From Amylostereum areolatum (taxonomy: Eukaryota; Basidiomycota; Agaricomycetes; Russulales; Stereaceae): a stretch of DNA of 64,000 nucleotides. Each line of letters begins with the position of its first letter. Position 1 is the first letter of the stretch. Positions 1-13,368 of this stretch are shown here, in pieces. The translations under genes and the position numbers were made by a program. Where the stretch lies: NCBI GenBank assembly GCA_012932865.1, contig SAXG01000063.1:1-64000 (forward strand). Direction: 5' to 3'. The notes beneath the pieces are model-generated. The model did no database searches and had not been told where the DNA came from. It worked only from the letters and a program-made list of their open reading frames with translations.

Positions 1-3000
1 GCACGAACACTGCATGCGCTACGAGTATTCAACGCTCCTTTCGGTCTCTTCGGTCTTCTTCAACCTAACATGTTAACCGCCCTTTTTGGAACCATAACAT
101 GTAACGTTCCTCCGGCACCCCCCCCGCCCCCCAACACGTTCTCGCCTTCTCCTCACCCGGCCTGAATTCCTGAGATTGCACGCTTTACCGACTCGGCGAA
201 ACTCTCTCACAAAGTCGATCTAATCGCAATTTTCGTTACCAAGACACCCGCGCTCTTTCCCCAGCGAGTAGAGGGAGTAAGAGCTAGGGTCGGAGCAAAG
301 CACCTTGAACTCAGGGCCGCGTACCATGCGGGCAACGTCGCAAGACGGGAGCTGCCCTGCTTCAGAGTACGCGAAAAATAGCGTGGACTCGGTACTGTCA
401 GCTTTGAGCATCCTTCATCCAGTCCCTCATTAGCAGCTTTTTCCATCCGCCATATTCAGCACGAGATTAATATCTTTACTATACTTCCGATTTTCCCCCC
501 CTCATTCTTTTTGGCTTTGGCCCCCAAGATCATGGATTGCTCAAACCGCCATGGTCACATGCTGGTCTGCGGCCAGGGAAAGTCTGCCTGCCTAAGTTGG
601 TGTGAGAGAAGATTCACGCTGCGTTACATTGAGTTAATGAATTTCGCGGCACATACCGTACACAATATACGAACGCGTCGTCAGGACCAGCGGCTCGCGT
701 CGTTGTCCGTGCGCTCAACCTGGCACGACACAGAAGCTCACTTATTCAATTATCGCTCCCGCCCACAGTTACGATGCTGTTTTTTGCCCTATAGCCTCTG
801 TAGAGGACCTGTTCTGCCAACTTGGGGTATCGCAGCCTGACTCATGGTGTTCTATTATGGCCACACTGAGTTCACGAGTACCGAAAGACGTAGGCGACGG
901 GAGTGTCCGCACTTACGAAAGGAGGCGCCGCGGCGGTCTGGCCACGCAAGCCTGAGGCGGCAGAACAACGGGAGTGAACCTGATGGCAACAGTGGGGAGC
1001 CAGAGAAATTCGGTTGGTACCGAGGGACGATTGGGCAGTGCAGGCGAAGCGGAGGTGCGACCCGGCCTGCGTGTGCTGCGGTGTGATGGAGATAACCGGG
1101 GCGACCAGGCGAGTGGAAGAAGCAAGGGTTTACATGGAAACCCTGGTATATTGTGCGTTGCTCCTGAGTTGAAGCTCAGTGATTTCCCAGTCACTTCTCT
1201 TATGTTTGATAGGCCCTCCCATCTAGATCACACCTTGGCACTTCACGTTTGGTGTCATGACAGTGTCTTGTTCATTTGTGCGATTTTTTTGGTTGTTTCT
1301 TTTTCCGACTCTTGTATTGGAACGGTTACTCCGCATCCGCAACCCAATCTATTCCCGTCTCTTTGGTCTTCTTCCCGAAATCAAACTGGTCACGACTGCC
1401 TCGCGTGCACTTTCGACACCTACTTTTTCCCAGCAGCGTCGGCGCAGACCACGATGAACACGTGACATCCCAAGTACGTGTTTGCGTCATCGGGGCAGGC
1501 AGGAATCTTATGACGTCACCACCGGCGCACCGTTGATGCCTTTCAAAAATACGACGAGTCTAGAAGGAGTGTCGTTGTGAATTGTTGACCGTGCTAGTAG
1601 ATTTATCTTACCACACAGTGTGTGATCAAATGAATATTTGACAGGCCATCAAAATATTCCGGTCTTAAGGGTAATCTCTGGTCATATATCCACATCAAAG
1701 CCTTCAACTTTCATCATGGTGTGGCTGGGAGACTAGCCCGCCAGCCACCCGCTTTCGAACCCGATGAGTAATATTGCCCATATATATTTTTCTCTTTTAT
1801 CTGAGGTAGGGGCAGCGGTTTTCCATTTTCCCTTTTTTTTCTCCTAGTGCGAAGAGTACGCTACAGGCTCCCAATGGGACTCCCTTATTCCGGACCCTGC
1901 AGCAATGCCCTCACAGGAGTGAAGCGGAGAGCGAAGCGAGGATGTGATACCGGCGGCTGTGTTTCCGAACCTATAATTTTCATCGGATCATAATATATAT
2001 ATGCCCATTGTCATTCGCTTCGATCTTCCGTTCCCTGTCATCTGGTTTACTGTACAAATTGACACCGTTTCGACCGAACCCTTAAAGTATAAGTAGGCTC
2101 TGATGTGTCAACTTGGTAGCCTTCTCGATTCGCTCACCTTCAGACACCATCTATGCCGATTCAAGGTAATATTGGCGCTAAACACCGACAGCACTTCATT
2201 TTCCCTTCTCGTTTTACGCACCCTTTTTTTTTCGGCCACCCTTTCCTCGCCCCGTTGGTGTCGCCTGTTCATCTCCTGCTTCAATAGTGTATCCTCCGTA
2301 GACATTCGCGCCATACCCCCCCCCCAGTTACGTCTTTGTGACGACTTTCGAGGAAAGACCTGATGATTGTGTATTACATGTTGTTACAGCTGCTTGTGAA
2401 AGTCGCTCGATACTGATTGAAATCTCCCTGCTGTACCACTCTTTATTGCAGTGGAAGTGTACATAATTTGCACACATCACCTTTCCCTTTGCCGTGCATG
2501 TAACTAAGTCTACCAGAGGAATAGTGAAAGTATACATTTGTACAAGCAACCCCTCCCACTAGCTTGAGAGAGAGTAGATGGGCGAGGACGTGGGAGGGTT
2601 TGCATCCGCGGCTTGATAGGGTCCGGGTGAAGAGACGGCTGCCGAACCCACTTGCCTTTCTGCGGTTTGGGCAGATAACTCGTGCAAGACGGTCCGGGAT
2701 TGATGGCGGTATTATGAGCGACCGACCCCCCTTTTTTTTTCGCGTTCGCCTTCCTATCTATCGAGCGATACTGCAGTGGTAGGTTCCCGTCCCTTGTCTT
2801 CGCACATGTGCACGCGTTGCAGAGGCGTGACAACGCGCTTACAGGGTGTGGGGACCTCTTTCCCCGCTGATACTGATTAATGGATGTCGGTCTGCCAGCT
2901 TGTGGGGACCGGAAGAGGCGGAGGAGGTGATTGGCCGGGCACAAGGGTCCCCGGAATGCTAGTGCGAGGATCAGGGGGACACGGTGTATACGAGATACAT

Positions 3001-4079
3001 TTTTCCAGGGCATATTCCCCCCAGCCCGATCATAACAACCGAACCTAAGATTTTGGAGATGGTGACGAGTGTACTCACTGTGATATTCCTCTTAACCGAT
3101 CCATAGTCGCAGCTCCGACGAGAGTCCGTTTTGAGCCAAACCTAGGCCTGTCTAAACCCCCGGCTTATAGGTAAAGATATTTAAAATGATATGCGGATGT
3201 AAAACAGTGCTAATTGAGGACTGGGCATGAAGGGCGCTAAGTCGACAGGGGACCGAGTCCATGCTATTTCCCTCGCCCCCCCCCCCCCGCAATCCCCGCC
3301 ACCCGCCACCAGCCCCCTACAGTGGCGAGGTGGCCCTTTTTTTTTTCGCTTTTTTTTTCCGCGGTTGAGCTGGTCCGGAGATCACATTTTGGGCTCTGCC
3401 ACTTTTTTTCTTTCGAGTCTAGATTGAAATACGTATATTGAGGCGTCATACGTCTTTAACCACCCGCTTGAAGACATTTGATGTGGTGGTTAGTAAAACG
3501 AATCCATGACGTTCCCGTTTGGAGGCTTTAGTGGCACTTTATAATGGGATTAACCGGACCCTCCGATGCCAACCGCCGGTATGCATTGTCACACGATTGA
3601 CTACATCCCACCCCCATGCACGGCTCGCCATTACGCACCTGCCCTGCAGACGCTCCAGAGCCCACACAAACACTTCTTCTCCCGTTCCACCCCCACCTCA
3701 CAATCGGCCGCTTGGACTCCTCTCTCGCGTAACGTACGCTTCCTCCGTAAGGATCCTTGTCTACAGGTCCGTTCGCTGATCCGGCAGATCATGATTGGAG
3801 AGCAGATCCCGATACACAGCTGTGTAACCCTAGAAGAAACTATGAGACCCTAGTGCATCGCCCGTGTCCTCCGGTTGTACTGTCCTTTTTCTGTATGACG
3901 TAGTGCATCATGTCGGTACCCACATTACTTCTACCCCTTTGTCTCTTGCCATCTATACCTAGTACTGCTTTGCATCTACACCTCATCGCCGCGCCTACTA
4001 CGTTTCAGCGCGAGCCTCCGCTGTGCACCTGCTCCACATACTAATTCATAACTCCCCTTACGTCCCATATATTCACTCT
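1..4079. other. Gene-poor left end, no supported gene
   Basis: Only short open frames occur in all six frames; none shows a recognisable domain, convincing splice structure or similarity to other parts of the window. The stretch contains many mononucleotide runs (C10-C12 and T8-T11 near 2318, 2730, 3280 and 3340) and one short hairpin at about 1721-1748 with 8-bp arms. I see no RNA gene or transposon end here. Confidence 0.6.
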
Positions 4080-5094
4080 AGGCTTCCTCGCCGCTGCGAG
4101 AAGGGAAACATCGACGAGGCAACTGCGCCCCCCCGACACCCCGGACCTTTCGGGTGAGGACTAGTCGGTATGGATTGAGGGTGGAAAGGGGCGCTACGGA
4201 AGACGGGAACCGAGGACCTGGTGGTCCTGCACTTTCGTGCATTTTTTCTCGGCCGCTGGAGAGTAAGGACAACGTGGCGCCACGCGTCCTCGACAGAATC
4301 TCGATCCAAGATTTTTCGCTGATAAGCGTATGTTTGACTTATTTATTCTGCTGTAATGGGTTTAATACGATGGGCGTCACGCCATTCTTTGCTTGTACCG
4401 CGGGTCCAGCACGACTCCTCCTCCCTTCCTACCCCAGCTCTTTTGTGGACCCATTTTCCCACGCGGATTTGTGATGGTGTATGCCCGGACCCCCCCCCCG
4501 GCCACCCCCCATACCCCATTTCAGCCCCAAGGTCTCCCACTTTTGTATCTGTGATTCGGACACCCACCTTCTTCTTTTTTTTTTCTCCGCCCCCCCCCAG
4601 CGCGCATTATCACTACACCCGATTGTCATTCCTAGTCACCTGCTTGGATACATATGCCGCACTCTGGTGCATTTTCTCATCCGCCCTCCTCCCATCCTCC
4701 TCCCATTCCCTGTACACTATTGCCTCCTCTCCCATTCCAACCGTCAACTAGCACCACATGTCTTAGCTCGCGCCTTTCTCCCTACGCACCCGGACTCGGT
4801 ATTCTCGTTCTCGTCGCCAAGTGCTCGCATTCCGTCCTCTTACATCTTCTTGCACACGATCTTGCGTTTCGTATCTTCTAGAGGAATTGTGCTTCGTTTA
4901 CAAAGTCCGAATTTCAATTTATGCTACTTTGGCATACTTCTTGGCTTAGACTGCAAGTTAGGTCCGTTCCAACCCCAACCCCCCGCCCACCCACGTGAAG
5001 ACACAAGCCACTTGTTCGGACTACGACGTCGACACTCTGAGTAGCTTCTACACGTCCGGAGTTGGCGATAGACTAAGAGCACCACCATAGTATC

Positions 5095-7131
5095 TCAAGG
5101 AAAACAAATATTGCTACTCGGGTCCATTCGAGGGAAATATGCATCTTGTACGCCTGAACTCGACACCTGCATTACGCGATGTGTGAGACCCAAGAAGCAG
5201 AAGTGACAACGAGGACCTGCGAACCTTCCTTCCACGGGTCCCTGCCATCCTACGTCGGATGCCTTTTGGGTTTCATCGACCAAAGTGCTCGACATCCGCT
5301 TGAGTTGTATTCGCACGATCGCTCACGAATACCGAAGACCACTGATACATATGAGTTGTGAGAACTCGCATTTTTCTTGCCTCGCAATCGTTGTCCGCCC
5401 ATTTTATCCCTTGATGAAGGGTCTCTCCGATTTTCGATCTATTTTCTTGTTTTCATTTTTGGACTGTTGGACATCCACCTCACGATTCCGTCACTTCCCA
5501 CGCCTTTATTTTGTATTGAGGTGGTAGATCCTTTTGTTTCAGGTTCTACCTACTGTGGTTCCCTCTCTCCTACATCCCCCGTCGGCCAGGACTCGCCTGC
5601 ATCCGAGCGACCCCCCCCCGTCGCAGTTCTTCTTCCTTTTTAGGTTTTCCCCTTTTATCTATGAGTGTTCCTCCATTTTCTCCCCACTCTGCCCCCTCCC
5701 CTTGTCGTGCTCCCCTTGTGTTTCCCCCCTTTCCCTGCAACGCTCCCTGCACGCAAGAGCAACATCTCTCTGCACACCAATAACAACACAACGTATGACA
5801 CTAAGAGAACAGAAAAAGAGAAACAACGAACATTTGTTTCCGGCTGTGGGGGTGGGGGAGGCAGATGAGAGAAGGGAAGAAACAAAGGGAGAGAAGAAAA
5901 AAAGGGGAAAAACAGACACAACAAAAAGCAACAAAAAAAAGTAAGGGAAACCCCTCGCGTAACAACCCGAGCTCACGAGAATAACAACGCGCCCTTCACG
6001 AAATTGTCACCCGCTTTCTTAGACCAGTCGTATGGCATTTCCACGGTCACATTGTCGAAGGTGATCCTACCCACAAAATCTGTTTATAAATTGGTGAGTA
6101 AACACTGGGTCGAAGAAAAGCCGACGATACCAGAGTAAGCCAAAACAGTTCCAGACTCTAGCAGCAAAGACATGACCTTCAGTGGCGTACGGATGTTTCC
6201 TGTTTGGAGATGCGCTTTGACAGTTCGCCAGTGGCGCCTGTATCTAGTGTCAGCATAGTCACCGACGCGGAATGGGCGAGGTGGGCGTTGTCCCACCAGG
6301 CTTGTGCGCGACAAGGGATGTCGACCACAAGTTCGTACAGAGCGACAATGCGAAGGCTGCAGTGCCATATGGGTCGTCCGGAAACGGTCACTGAGTTTTG
6401 GACTTCCGGGACAAGGTCATCAAAATTTGTAGTTGCACATATTGTGCGGGCATTGTGCCGGACAAAGCTTCGAGAATGGTAAGGTTTAGAGAGTCGACAC
6501 AGATTCAATGACGAGTTTACTTGCCGAGAGTAGATATCAGGAGGATCGCTGATAAACCTTGAAAAGTAGCGGTACGGCTCCATAGTATCCTGCCCTCCAG
6601 AGGACTACCGCGTCAATTAGCAGGATCTTAGAATGATACACAGTGAGGTTTCGAAAAGGTCACAATGATGAAGGGCAGTGAGAACATTATAACATACGTT
6701 AACAATGAGGAGCACCGTAGGCAAACATTGGTTCGGTACGCTGTAGAAAACTCCTCGAATTGTATTACCTTCGGACCGACGAGCAGTAGAGAAAAACCGG
6801 AGTCGGGAGGCCCAATGTGTAGCAGCGACGGCATACATCATGATGGTGATAAGGGCATCGATTTGGTGGCCGTGATTCCGCCTCCTCTGTCTGGATATCC
6901 TGATGATTAGGTCGAATACAGTGCATTACGTCTCACACATACATAAGATGGTAGTGGATACGAGTATAAGGAGCGAAGAAAAAAACCTGTGTGTGAATTA
7001 GCTATCTGGTGCGGGGATAAACACGCGATGATGAAAGCACACCAAATGCAAGAGTCTCCGTGATAACTGCCGGCGTGGATCTTGAGTAAACCAGCCAGAC
7101 TATCGCGGGAAGATGTTCCTTCAGAGAACAT
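5095..7131 (-). pseudogene. Decayed seven-pass membrane protein gene, copy 1
   Basis: Fragments of the gene at 60324-61843 appear in the same order on the minus strand. They include the exon-1 remnant near 7131-7040, MYAVAATHWASR at about 6840-6800, a damaged ILLIDAVVLWRA helix near 6620, LQTGNIRTPLKVMSLLLESG near 6200-6140, and a C-terminal STLVDETQK segment near 5260. Frameshifts separate most of these, for example within exon 1 and after WRA, and roughly 600 bp of unrelated sequence sits before the last exon. No continuous coding path remains, so I call it a pseudogene. Its sister in copy 2 is better preserved. Confidence 0.75.
5345..5974. other. Pyrimidine/purine-rich insert inside pseudogene copy 1
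   Basis: After the shared text CGAATACCGAAGAC (about 5327-5340) similarity to copy 2 stops and resumes at GCGCCCTTCACGAAATTG near 5989. The intervening stretch is first CT-rich, then strongly A/G-rich (5800-5945). It has no recognisable coding content and no clear target-site duplication or terminal repeats. It may be a replaced or inserted fragment. Confidence 0.45.
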
Positions 7132-7299
7132 TTTCGATTGTCAGTGCAACGCCTGGATGTGGGTGTGGGTGTGATAATTGGGGTCCGGGGTGTGTTGCTC
7201 TCGAGGAAACACTCTCGAATTTAAACAGCTCCTCCAGTGCTGTGTACGCAGGGAAGACACTGTCCTAAATTGTAGCCAGAGTGTCAAAAAGATAGGGGT

Positions 7300-8169
7300 C
7301 ACGAACTATACGATCATATATCTCGAAGCTACCGGATGATACGATGATGAGTGATGATGCTATAGCGCGGGCTCGTTGTGTTGTTCGCCGACGAAAAGGT
7401 GATGGTCGTACTCACAATTTGACCCCATCGCCTTTCTCCACATTTTCGTTACAGCGACTTGGTGGGGACTGACGATGCGGGATTTCTCAAAACAGAAAGA
7501 CCACGCGTAATCGCGGCGGCTACCACACACGATTTATCATATGGCGTCGGTGCTTCGTGTCGTCATCGAAAAGAAGATGGGTGCGGCGTTCGACGTCTTC
7601 ATTTGGCATGCTTGCTGGCCTTAAGGTCCAGGACAAACGGCTCCCTAGACGGCATCCCTTCGACTCGTATCCCGCTTCCGATATCAGAGCCCTCGTCCCA
7701 TAGAGATGAAAAAGAAGATCATACCCGTCAAAATCAATAGGGAACGATGTGGAAGTCCGTATGGCCCATTGCACCCGAAGCCGCTCAACGTGGGACTGGG
7801 AGATCCGTAGCTCATCTCTCTCATCCTTCGGGCAGTTTGAGTTACAGACGGCGCGTGGATCCAGGCTCATGCACGGGAGACTCTAAGACCAGAGTGTGAG
7901 AGCGGCGTTGGAGAAAGCAGAGAAGCATCACAATTGGCGGAGGCCGTGACAAGGCGCTTGAGCCCCAATACACAGCTCGGAACCGTCGTCAAAGATCCTG
8001 ATACAACGGAGAGGGGATTGTCATGAGTAAGTACTTGAGTGATGAGTCTGAGGCGACGATGCTCGGTACTGCCGGAGTGATGTTGGCGGTCTGGAAGTGA
8101 CCTGTGTTGGACCGGTGGACCCCCGCGACTGGCGAGGAATGACCGCGGGATTCTAGGCGCCACTCGCTT
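7300..8169. other. Spacer between tandem blocks
   Basis: Minus-strand open frames of about 100-116 codons exist (7520-7870, 7867-8163). Neither shows a recognisable domain, and the region lacks a clear counterpart in the other block. I assign no gene. Confidence 0.4.
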
Positions 8170-11160
8170 GACCGTTTCCGTTACTCTCGAGGTTAGTTCT
8201 CTTCGCTATGCATGCCCGTTTTTTACTACCTTGGCCATCTCCGTTGACGTCGCATACTAGAGAGAAACCTCAGGCCGTGCGGGCCGCGTGCGTGATCGCA
8301 CCGCGTTACCGTTACTGTCACCTCCGTGACCGTTCGTGTCCTTCATGTCCCTCGATCCTCGTTCGCAAGCATCTCCTTTTCGTACCGACATTCTCAACTC
8401 TCCCAACGAATTTCTCCCCGTCACCGAGAAAGGCGACGCTCGGTCATCGATGGCGAAATTACAGGCTTAATCCACCCTCACCCAAGGCGCAGCATTTGCC
8501 ACCGATTATCCCGCAACTCCTCGACACGCGCATGCGGAGCTTGGGGCTTGGGCTGCGCAGGTCACCTTTAGACGGACGAGGGCTTTCATGTTCAAGGCAT
8601 GGAAGGCGTGGAGGGCTCAACTACAGAAACCTCCGAATTAAACATCGCTCCTCGATGCGCTCTCAACGGCTGGATGAAGGGAACAGGAGGAAGAAACGGG
8701 GCGGAGGGTAGAGGAGCGGAGGCAGGGGGTGGAAAGGGTGCGCTAAGGAAGAGGGAGAGGACGGTAGTGGCGCTGGCATTTCGGCGGGAGAGTGAGGACA
8801 GTGCGGCGCATGCGTTCCTCGACAGAAGTTAGAGGCCTCGACCAGGGGTATTGTGATAGCGTATGTTTCCTTTCTATCTGCGATGGCGGCTACGATGGGC
8901 TTACGATTTGGTATAGAGCCCACCGGGCTGTAGAGGCGCCAGCACGCCCTCACTCGCCGATACGCACAGGTGGCGTCCAATGCTACCGCGACGTTGACAG
9001 GCGGGCATCTCCTCCATCACCGTCGACGTCCTCTCCGCCTACTTTTCCCCCGATATACTTCCCGTCTCCCTCCATACTCACTAGCACCCTACCCCCTTAC
9101 ACGCGTCGAATTCCCTTTCCTCGTCGTCAAGTGCTCCCGTCTCCTACCATCTTGTACACGTCCTTTTCGTATGGCCCGAGGTTGGCGTGTGTTGGTTACA
9201 CGTCCGAGTTAGATTCTGATACGTTGATAGCCTCCTGTCGATGCAGTTTGGCCTCTCCGACCACGAGTCGCTCTTGTTCTGACTACGACGTCGGCTCGAT
9301 GAGCAGGGTCTACGCTCCAAAGGAGCACATTATAATGAATAAAAGTCATAGCGTATCGAGAAAACAGGAATATTGTACTGAGGTCCATTCGAGGGCACAC
9401 GCATCTTCATACTAACCTGAACATTCGACGCCTGCATTACGAGATGCGTGAGAACCGAAGGGCGACGATGGTCCCGCGAACCTTCCTACACGGTCCCTGT
9501 CATCTCACGTCGGATGCTTCTGGGTTTCGTCGACCAGAGTGCCCGAAAGCTCGCTTGAGTTGTATTCGCCACCATCAATGACGAATACCGAAGACTCTCG
9601 AGCTCGACTCGCGCTAGCGGCCGTCGTGACACGTCGAAGATTGATTTCTGGTCGGATTGGAACTGGTGGTAGATCTGTGAAGTGGTGGTGGTCACAATGC
9701 GATCTTCGAGACAGACTAGGACGATCACGAGAGTCGGATAAATCCCCTGAGGGCGGTAGGTATGAAGGATTAAGACCGCTGCAATACAGAACATACACGG
9801 AAGATTCGACGTAGTCCACGAGCTGAATCAGCGCGCCCTTCACGAAATTGCACCCGCATTTTCAGACCAACCCCATTGCTAAAGTACGTGGTCACCTTGT
9901 CGAAGGAATACCCTACCACGAAAAGCTGTTGGTAGATGTGTGAGCGAACAATAGGTTAAAAAAACAGCCGACCTATACCCAGAGTAGGCAATAAACAGTC
10001 CCAGACTCTAGCCAACATAAGCCATGACCTTTTCGGTGCGGTACGGATGTTTCGTTTGGAGATGCGCTTTGACAGTTCGCCAGTGGCGCTGTATCTAGTG
10101 TCAGCATAGTCACCGACGCGGAATGGCGAGGGATGGCGTTGTCACCAGGCTTGTGCGGCGACAAGGGATGTCGACCACAAGTTCGTACAGAGCGACAATG
10201 CGAAGGCTGCAGTGGCCATATGGGTCGTCGGAAAACGGTCACTGGTTTTGGACTTCCGGGACAAGGTCATCAAAATTTGTAGTTGCACATATTGTGCGGG
10301 CATTGTGCGCGGACAAAGCTTCGAGAATGGTTAAGGTTTAGAGAGTCGACACAGATTCAATGACGAGTTTACTTGCCGAGAGTAGATATCAGGAGGATCG
10401 CTGATAAACCTTGAACGTAGCGGTTACGGCTCCATAGTATCCATGCCCTCCAGAGGACTACCGCGTCACTTAGCAGGATCTTAGAATGATACATCAGTGA
10501 GGTTTCGAAAAAAACAAGTTACAGTGATGAAGGGCAAAGTGCCAGTGGGAACATACGTTAACAACGAGAAGCGCCGTAGGCAAACATTGGTTCGGGGTGC
10601 TGTAGAAAACCTCTTTAAATTCGTATGCCTTCGGACCGACGAGCATGTAGAAAAGCCGGAGTCTGGAGGCCCAATGTGTAGCAGCAACGGCATACATCAC
10701 GACGGTGACGAGTAGCATCGATTTGGCGGCTGTCGACATCGTACCTCTCTGTCTGGATTAGTATCCTGATAGTTAGGTCAGGTAGAGTGCGTCACGTATC
10801 ATGCATACATGAGATGGTAGGTGGATATGAGTATAAGGAGCGAGAAAAACTCTGTGTGGTAGCGTTCAATGCTGCGTTAGCTGTCTGGGCGAGGATAAAC
10901 ACGCGATGAAAGCACACCAAATGCAAGAGTCTCCGTGACAACTGCTGTCGTTGGATCTTGAGTAAAATGAGCCAGAATTTCGCCGGGGATGTCCCTTCCA
11001 GAGAGCATCTTTCGATTGTCAAGTGCAACGCCGGGATGTGTGGATGTGGATGAGTGTGCTGGAGCTAGTTTGTGGACCTGGGGTGTGTTGCTCTCGAAGA
11101 AACACTCCCCAATTTAACAGCTTCCCCGGCACTGTGTACGTTACAGGATGAAAGCATGCT
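8170..11160. repeat. Tandem block, copy 2
   Basis: Second unit of the duplication, carrying the better preserved membrane-protein pseudogene. Its left edge (TTCTCTTCGCTATGC near 8190, GTTACCGTTACTGTCACC near 8307) resembles sequence at 11,368-11,500. This suggests a third, truncated unit starts there just upstream of CC1. Exact limits need a self-alignment. Confidence 0.65.
9505..11008 (-). pseudogene. Decayed seven-pass membrane protein gene, copy 2
   Basis: The exon order of the intact gene at 60.3-61.8 kb is readable. The ATG exon at 11008 ends in VVTETLAFG; MYAVAATHWASRLRLF is near 10690; ILLSDAVVLWRAWILWSRN is near 10480-10425; the region around 10250-9990 matches the LLVESG exon; GALIQLV is near 9840; GIYPTLVIVLVCLE is near 9750. 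Single-base frameshifts break the FVKGALIQLV exon (near 9850) and the last exon right after VCLE (near 9700). Several helices keep near-identical hydrophobic sequence, so inactivation looks fairly recent. No product is expected. Confidence 0.75.
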
Positions 11161-11819
11161 TAGGCCGACGAGACCGTTGTGCTCGTCTTCGTAGCCCCAC
11201 GGAGTGTGTCACTGAGTCTGTGCACTATGCGCCCCGTGGGCCATCGGGATACGGTCGGGTACTCCCGCGGGTCCCGGAGGAACCCGCACGGCGCACGCCG
11301 CCGCCGTGAACACTCCCTGCCCCTCCCGAGTCCCGCCTCTCGCTCTCTCGTCCAACTTGAACTAGTGACATATTCTTCGCTACGCCTGGCCATTTTTTAC
11401 TTATATCGGTCGTTTCGTTGACATCACAGGAAGCGAAACCCAATGCCATGCTGGTGTTACCGTCATCGTAATCGTGCCCATCGTGACCGCTGGCTCCTTC
11501 TCAAGTCTGTGCGCTCAGGCTGGCGCATTCCTTCACCTCCTTATCGTACGGACCTTCTCATTTGCGCCAATGTTGCACCCTTCTTCGATGCCGCAGTCTG
11601 GATCTACTCAAGCCTGGAACTTGTGCACACAATCGCGGTATGTGATCCTAGGACAGCGTGTACTGACATGTGTCTGCTATAATGATAGAACACGGAACCC
11701 GGGAGTTGAGTCGTGGACAGACTATGCCATAGCCGTCGACAGATAGAGTCCCTACTCCTTCTGAGGCCCCCCAGCATCCTCTCTCCCCCTGCCTTCCCCA
11801 CCGTCTCCCAACCCCACCC
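11161..11819. other. Intergenic region upstream of CC1
   Basis: It contains a truncated third copy of the tandem-block edge (about 11,345-11,560) and then the presumptive promoter of CC1. No open frame with recognisable content was found. Confidence 0.4.
11645..11655 (-). promoter_or_regulatory. TGTCCTAGGAT element upstream of CC1
   Basis: Read on the minus strand this is TGTCCTAGGAT, about 165-175 bp upstream of the CC1 ATG. The core TGTCCTAGG recurs in the shared promoters of HSP-E/CC3 (46315-46323) and HSP-F/CC4 (51591-51599). The Hsp70 gene B promoter carries the related TGTCCTAGC. The regulatory role is inferred from position only. Confidence 0.35.
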
Positions 11820-13368
11820 ATGCGTACCCGTCCCCGGCTGTGGGCGATCATCATTGCATTCTTCAAGTTTATCACAAGGCCATGGTCGATGCTCTGCAAC
11901 TGGCGCAAGAAGACCGCGAGGCAACGGTCCACCAAGTACACGCTACTCGTCGCGGAGCGGGATAGCGCAAAGGAGGCTGCAACGCAAACGGCGCAGAGCG
12001 CGCGGTCGATGTTGAAGGCGAAGGAACAGGAGCTGCGGAGGAAGGAGGAGGAGCTGCAAGCGAAGGAGGGAGAGCTGCGGGCGAAGGAGTGGGAGCTGTC
12101 GGCGAAGGGCTGGGATCTGAAGGTGAAGAACGACGAGCTGGCGATATCGCGAGAGGACGGGCAACGGAAGACACACAGGATCGCCAGTCTCGAAGCCGAA
12201 GTCCGCCAGGCCACCGCCCGCAACAACATCCTCAAACGCACCCTCCAAGAGACCCAGGCATCCCTCCTCCAGTCCGAGGACGCCATCTCCCAACAGCAAC
12301 GCCAAATCCACGACCTTCAGAAGTCGCTCGAACAGAGAACGGAACTCCTCGATGCGCGCTCGAAAGAGCTCGCAGCCGCCCAGGCCTTCCTCGGCGCCCA
12401 AGATGCTTACACGTATACGCAGGTGACGAGCCTCGTGTCCGATCTCAACTGCGAGATCCAGCAGACGGCGGTCTGCCTCGCGGACGTGGTCGTGACGGTG
12501 GGCGAAAGGGACGCCACTCCGTGGTGGTCGATCGATCCAGCCGTCGTAGAAATGCTCGAGCCCATCGTGGGCGATCGCATGATCAAAGGCCTGTGGGAGG
12601 CGGACCATGTACAGGACCCGCTCCTGCTCGAGCGCGCGTTTCAAGCCGTTCTTGCCAGCGTGTCCCGTTCGATCTCCACACGATGGCACTTCGGTCCATA
12701 CCCCCAGGCCGTGTTCGAAGATACCTTCGAATCGCTTTTCCTTGAGGGTAAGCGTCCTTCTTCCCGTGGTTCAACTGTCCGGTACGACTGAGCGTACTTT
12801 CCTAGAGCCTGGAACCGTGTCCGGTCGATGGCGGTCGCTCGCTCGCAAGTACGGCAAGGTAGCCCTAGAGTCGGATGTGGACCCTATGGTGTCTGCAGCC
12901 CATACATTCGTCACCAACATCACATATATCACTGCCCTCGCGGGCTTTGCGTCAGCATCGGACGCCGTCGAAGCCAGACTTACATCCAGCATCGGCGACA
13001 AGCTCCGTGAGATAGCGGCCATGGCCCTCAAGCTGAACAAGGTCATCGGCGAAGAGATCACCTCGAGCGCCATGTCGCTCACCATCGTCAATCCGGGCTC
13101 TCCCTTCGATGCGGCGGAGATGGAGGTTGGCGACGGTGACGAGGGCTCTTCTGGGGACGGAACTTGTGTGCTGTGTACGACGGGTCTTGGCCTGGAGCGA
13201 CGCGTGAAGAAGGAGGACCGGGAGGTCGAGACGACGGTGCTGGTGAAGCCGAAGGTGATGCTGGAGAGTATTGTAGAGATGACTGACGGGTTGGATGAGG
13301 AGGACAAAATGCAGGTGACCTCACCTCCGGTCGAGCCTCGTCTCCTTTACGCCGAGCCAGGGTACTAG
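11820..13368 (+). CDS. Coiled-coil protein CC1, membrane-anchored type
   Basis: Two exons (11820-11 2747 written as 11820 to 12747, and 12806-13368) joined by a 58-nt GT-AG intron in phase 1 give 496 residues. The N-terminus has a hydrophobic stretch (LWAIIIAFFKFI, residues about 7-18) followed by basic residues. A long charged heptad-like coiled coil follows, rich in E, K and A (about 40-190). The C-terminal half contains RWHFG, RWRSLARKYGKVA just after the intron, and a tail motif VLCTTGLGLE...LVKPKVMLES. The same layout recurs in CC2, CC3, CC4 and CC6. I do not recognise a named domain beyond the coiled coil. A membrane-tethered scaffold is plausible but inferred. It is the first of six paralogues linked to Hsp70-12-like genes. 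Confidence 0.85.

Larger units (their letters stand above)
4080..7300. repeat. Tandem block, copy 1
   Basis: This stretch aligns by eye with 8,690-11,160. Shared landmarks include the GCGTCCTCGACAGAA region (4286 vs 8816), GACTACGACGTCG (5020 vs 9280), the segment from CCTGCATTACG (5168 vs 9433) and the reading GGGTGTGTTGCTCTCGA (7180 vs 11080). Both units contain a decayed minus-strand copy of the membrane-protein gene found intact at 60.3-61.8 kb. This unit is more diverged and carries an unrelated internal stretch at 5345-5974. Confidence 0.75.

Noticed and set aside
1721..1748. Hairpin with 8-bp arms GTGGCTGG/CCAGCCAC
   Set aside because: Isolated, not repeated elsewhere, no gene or terminator context.
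12089..12745. 218-codon Arg/Pro-rich plus-strand frame
   Set aside because: Alternative frame of CC1; composition reflects the GC-rich coding strand, and CC1 matches its paralogues.
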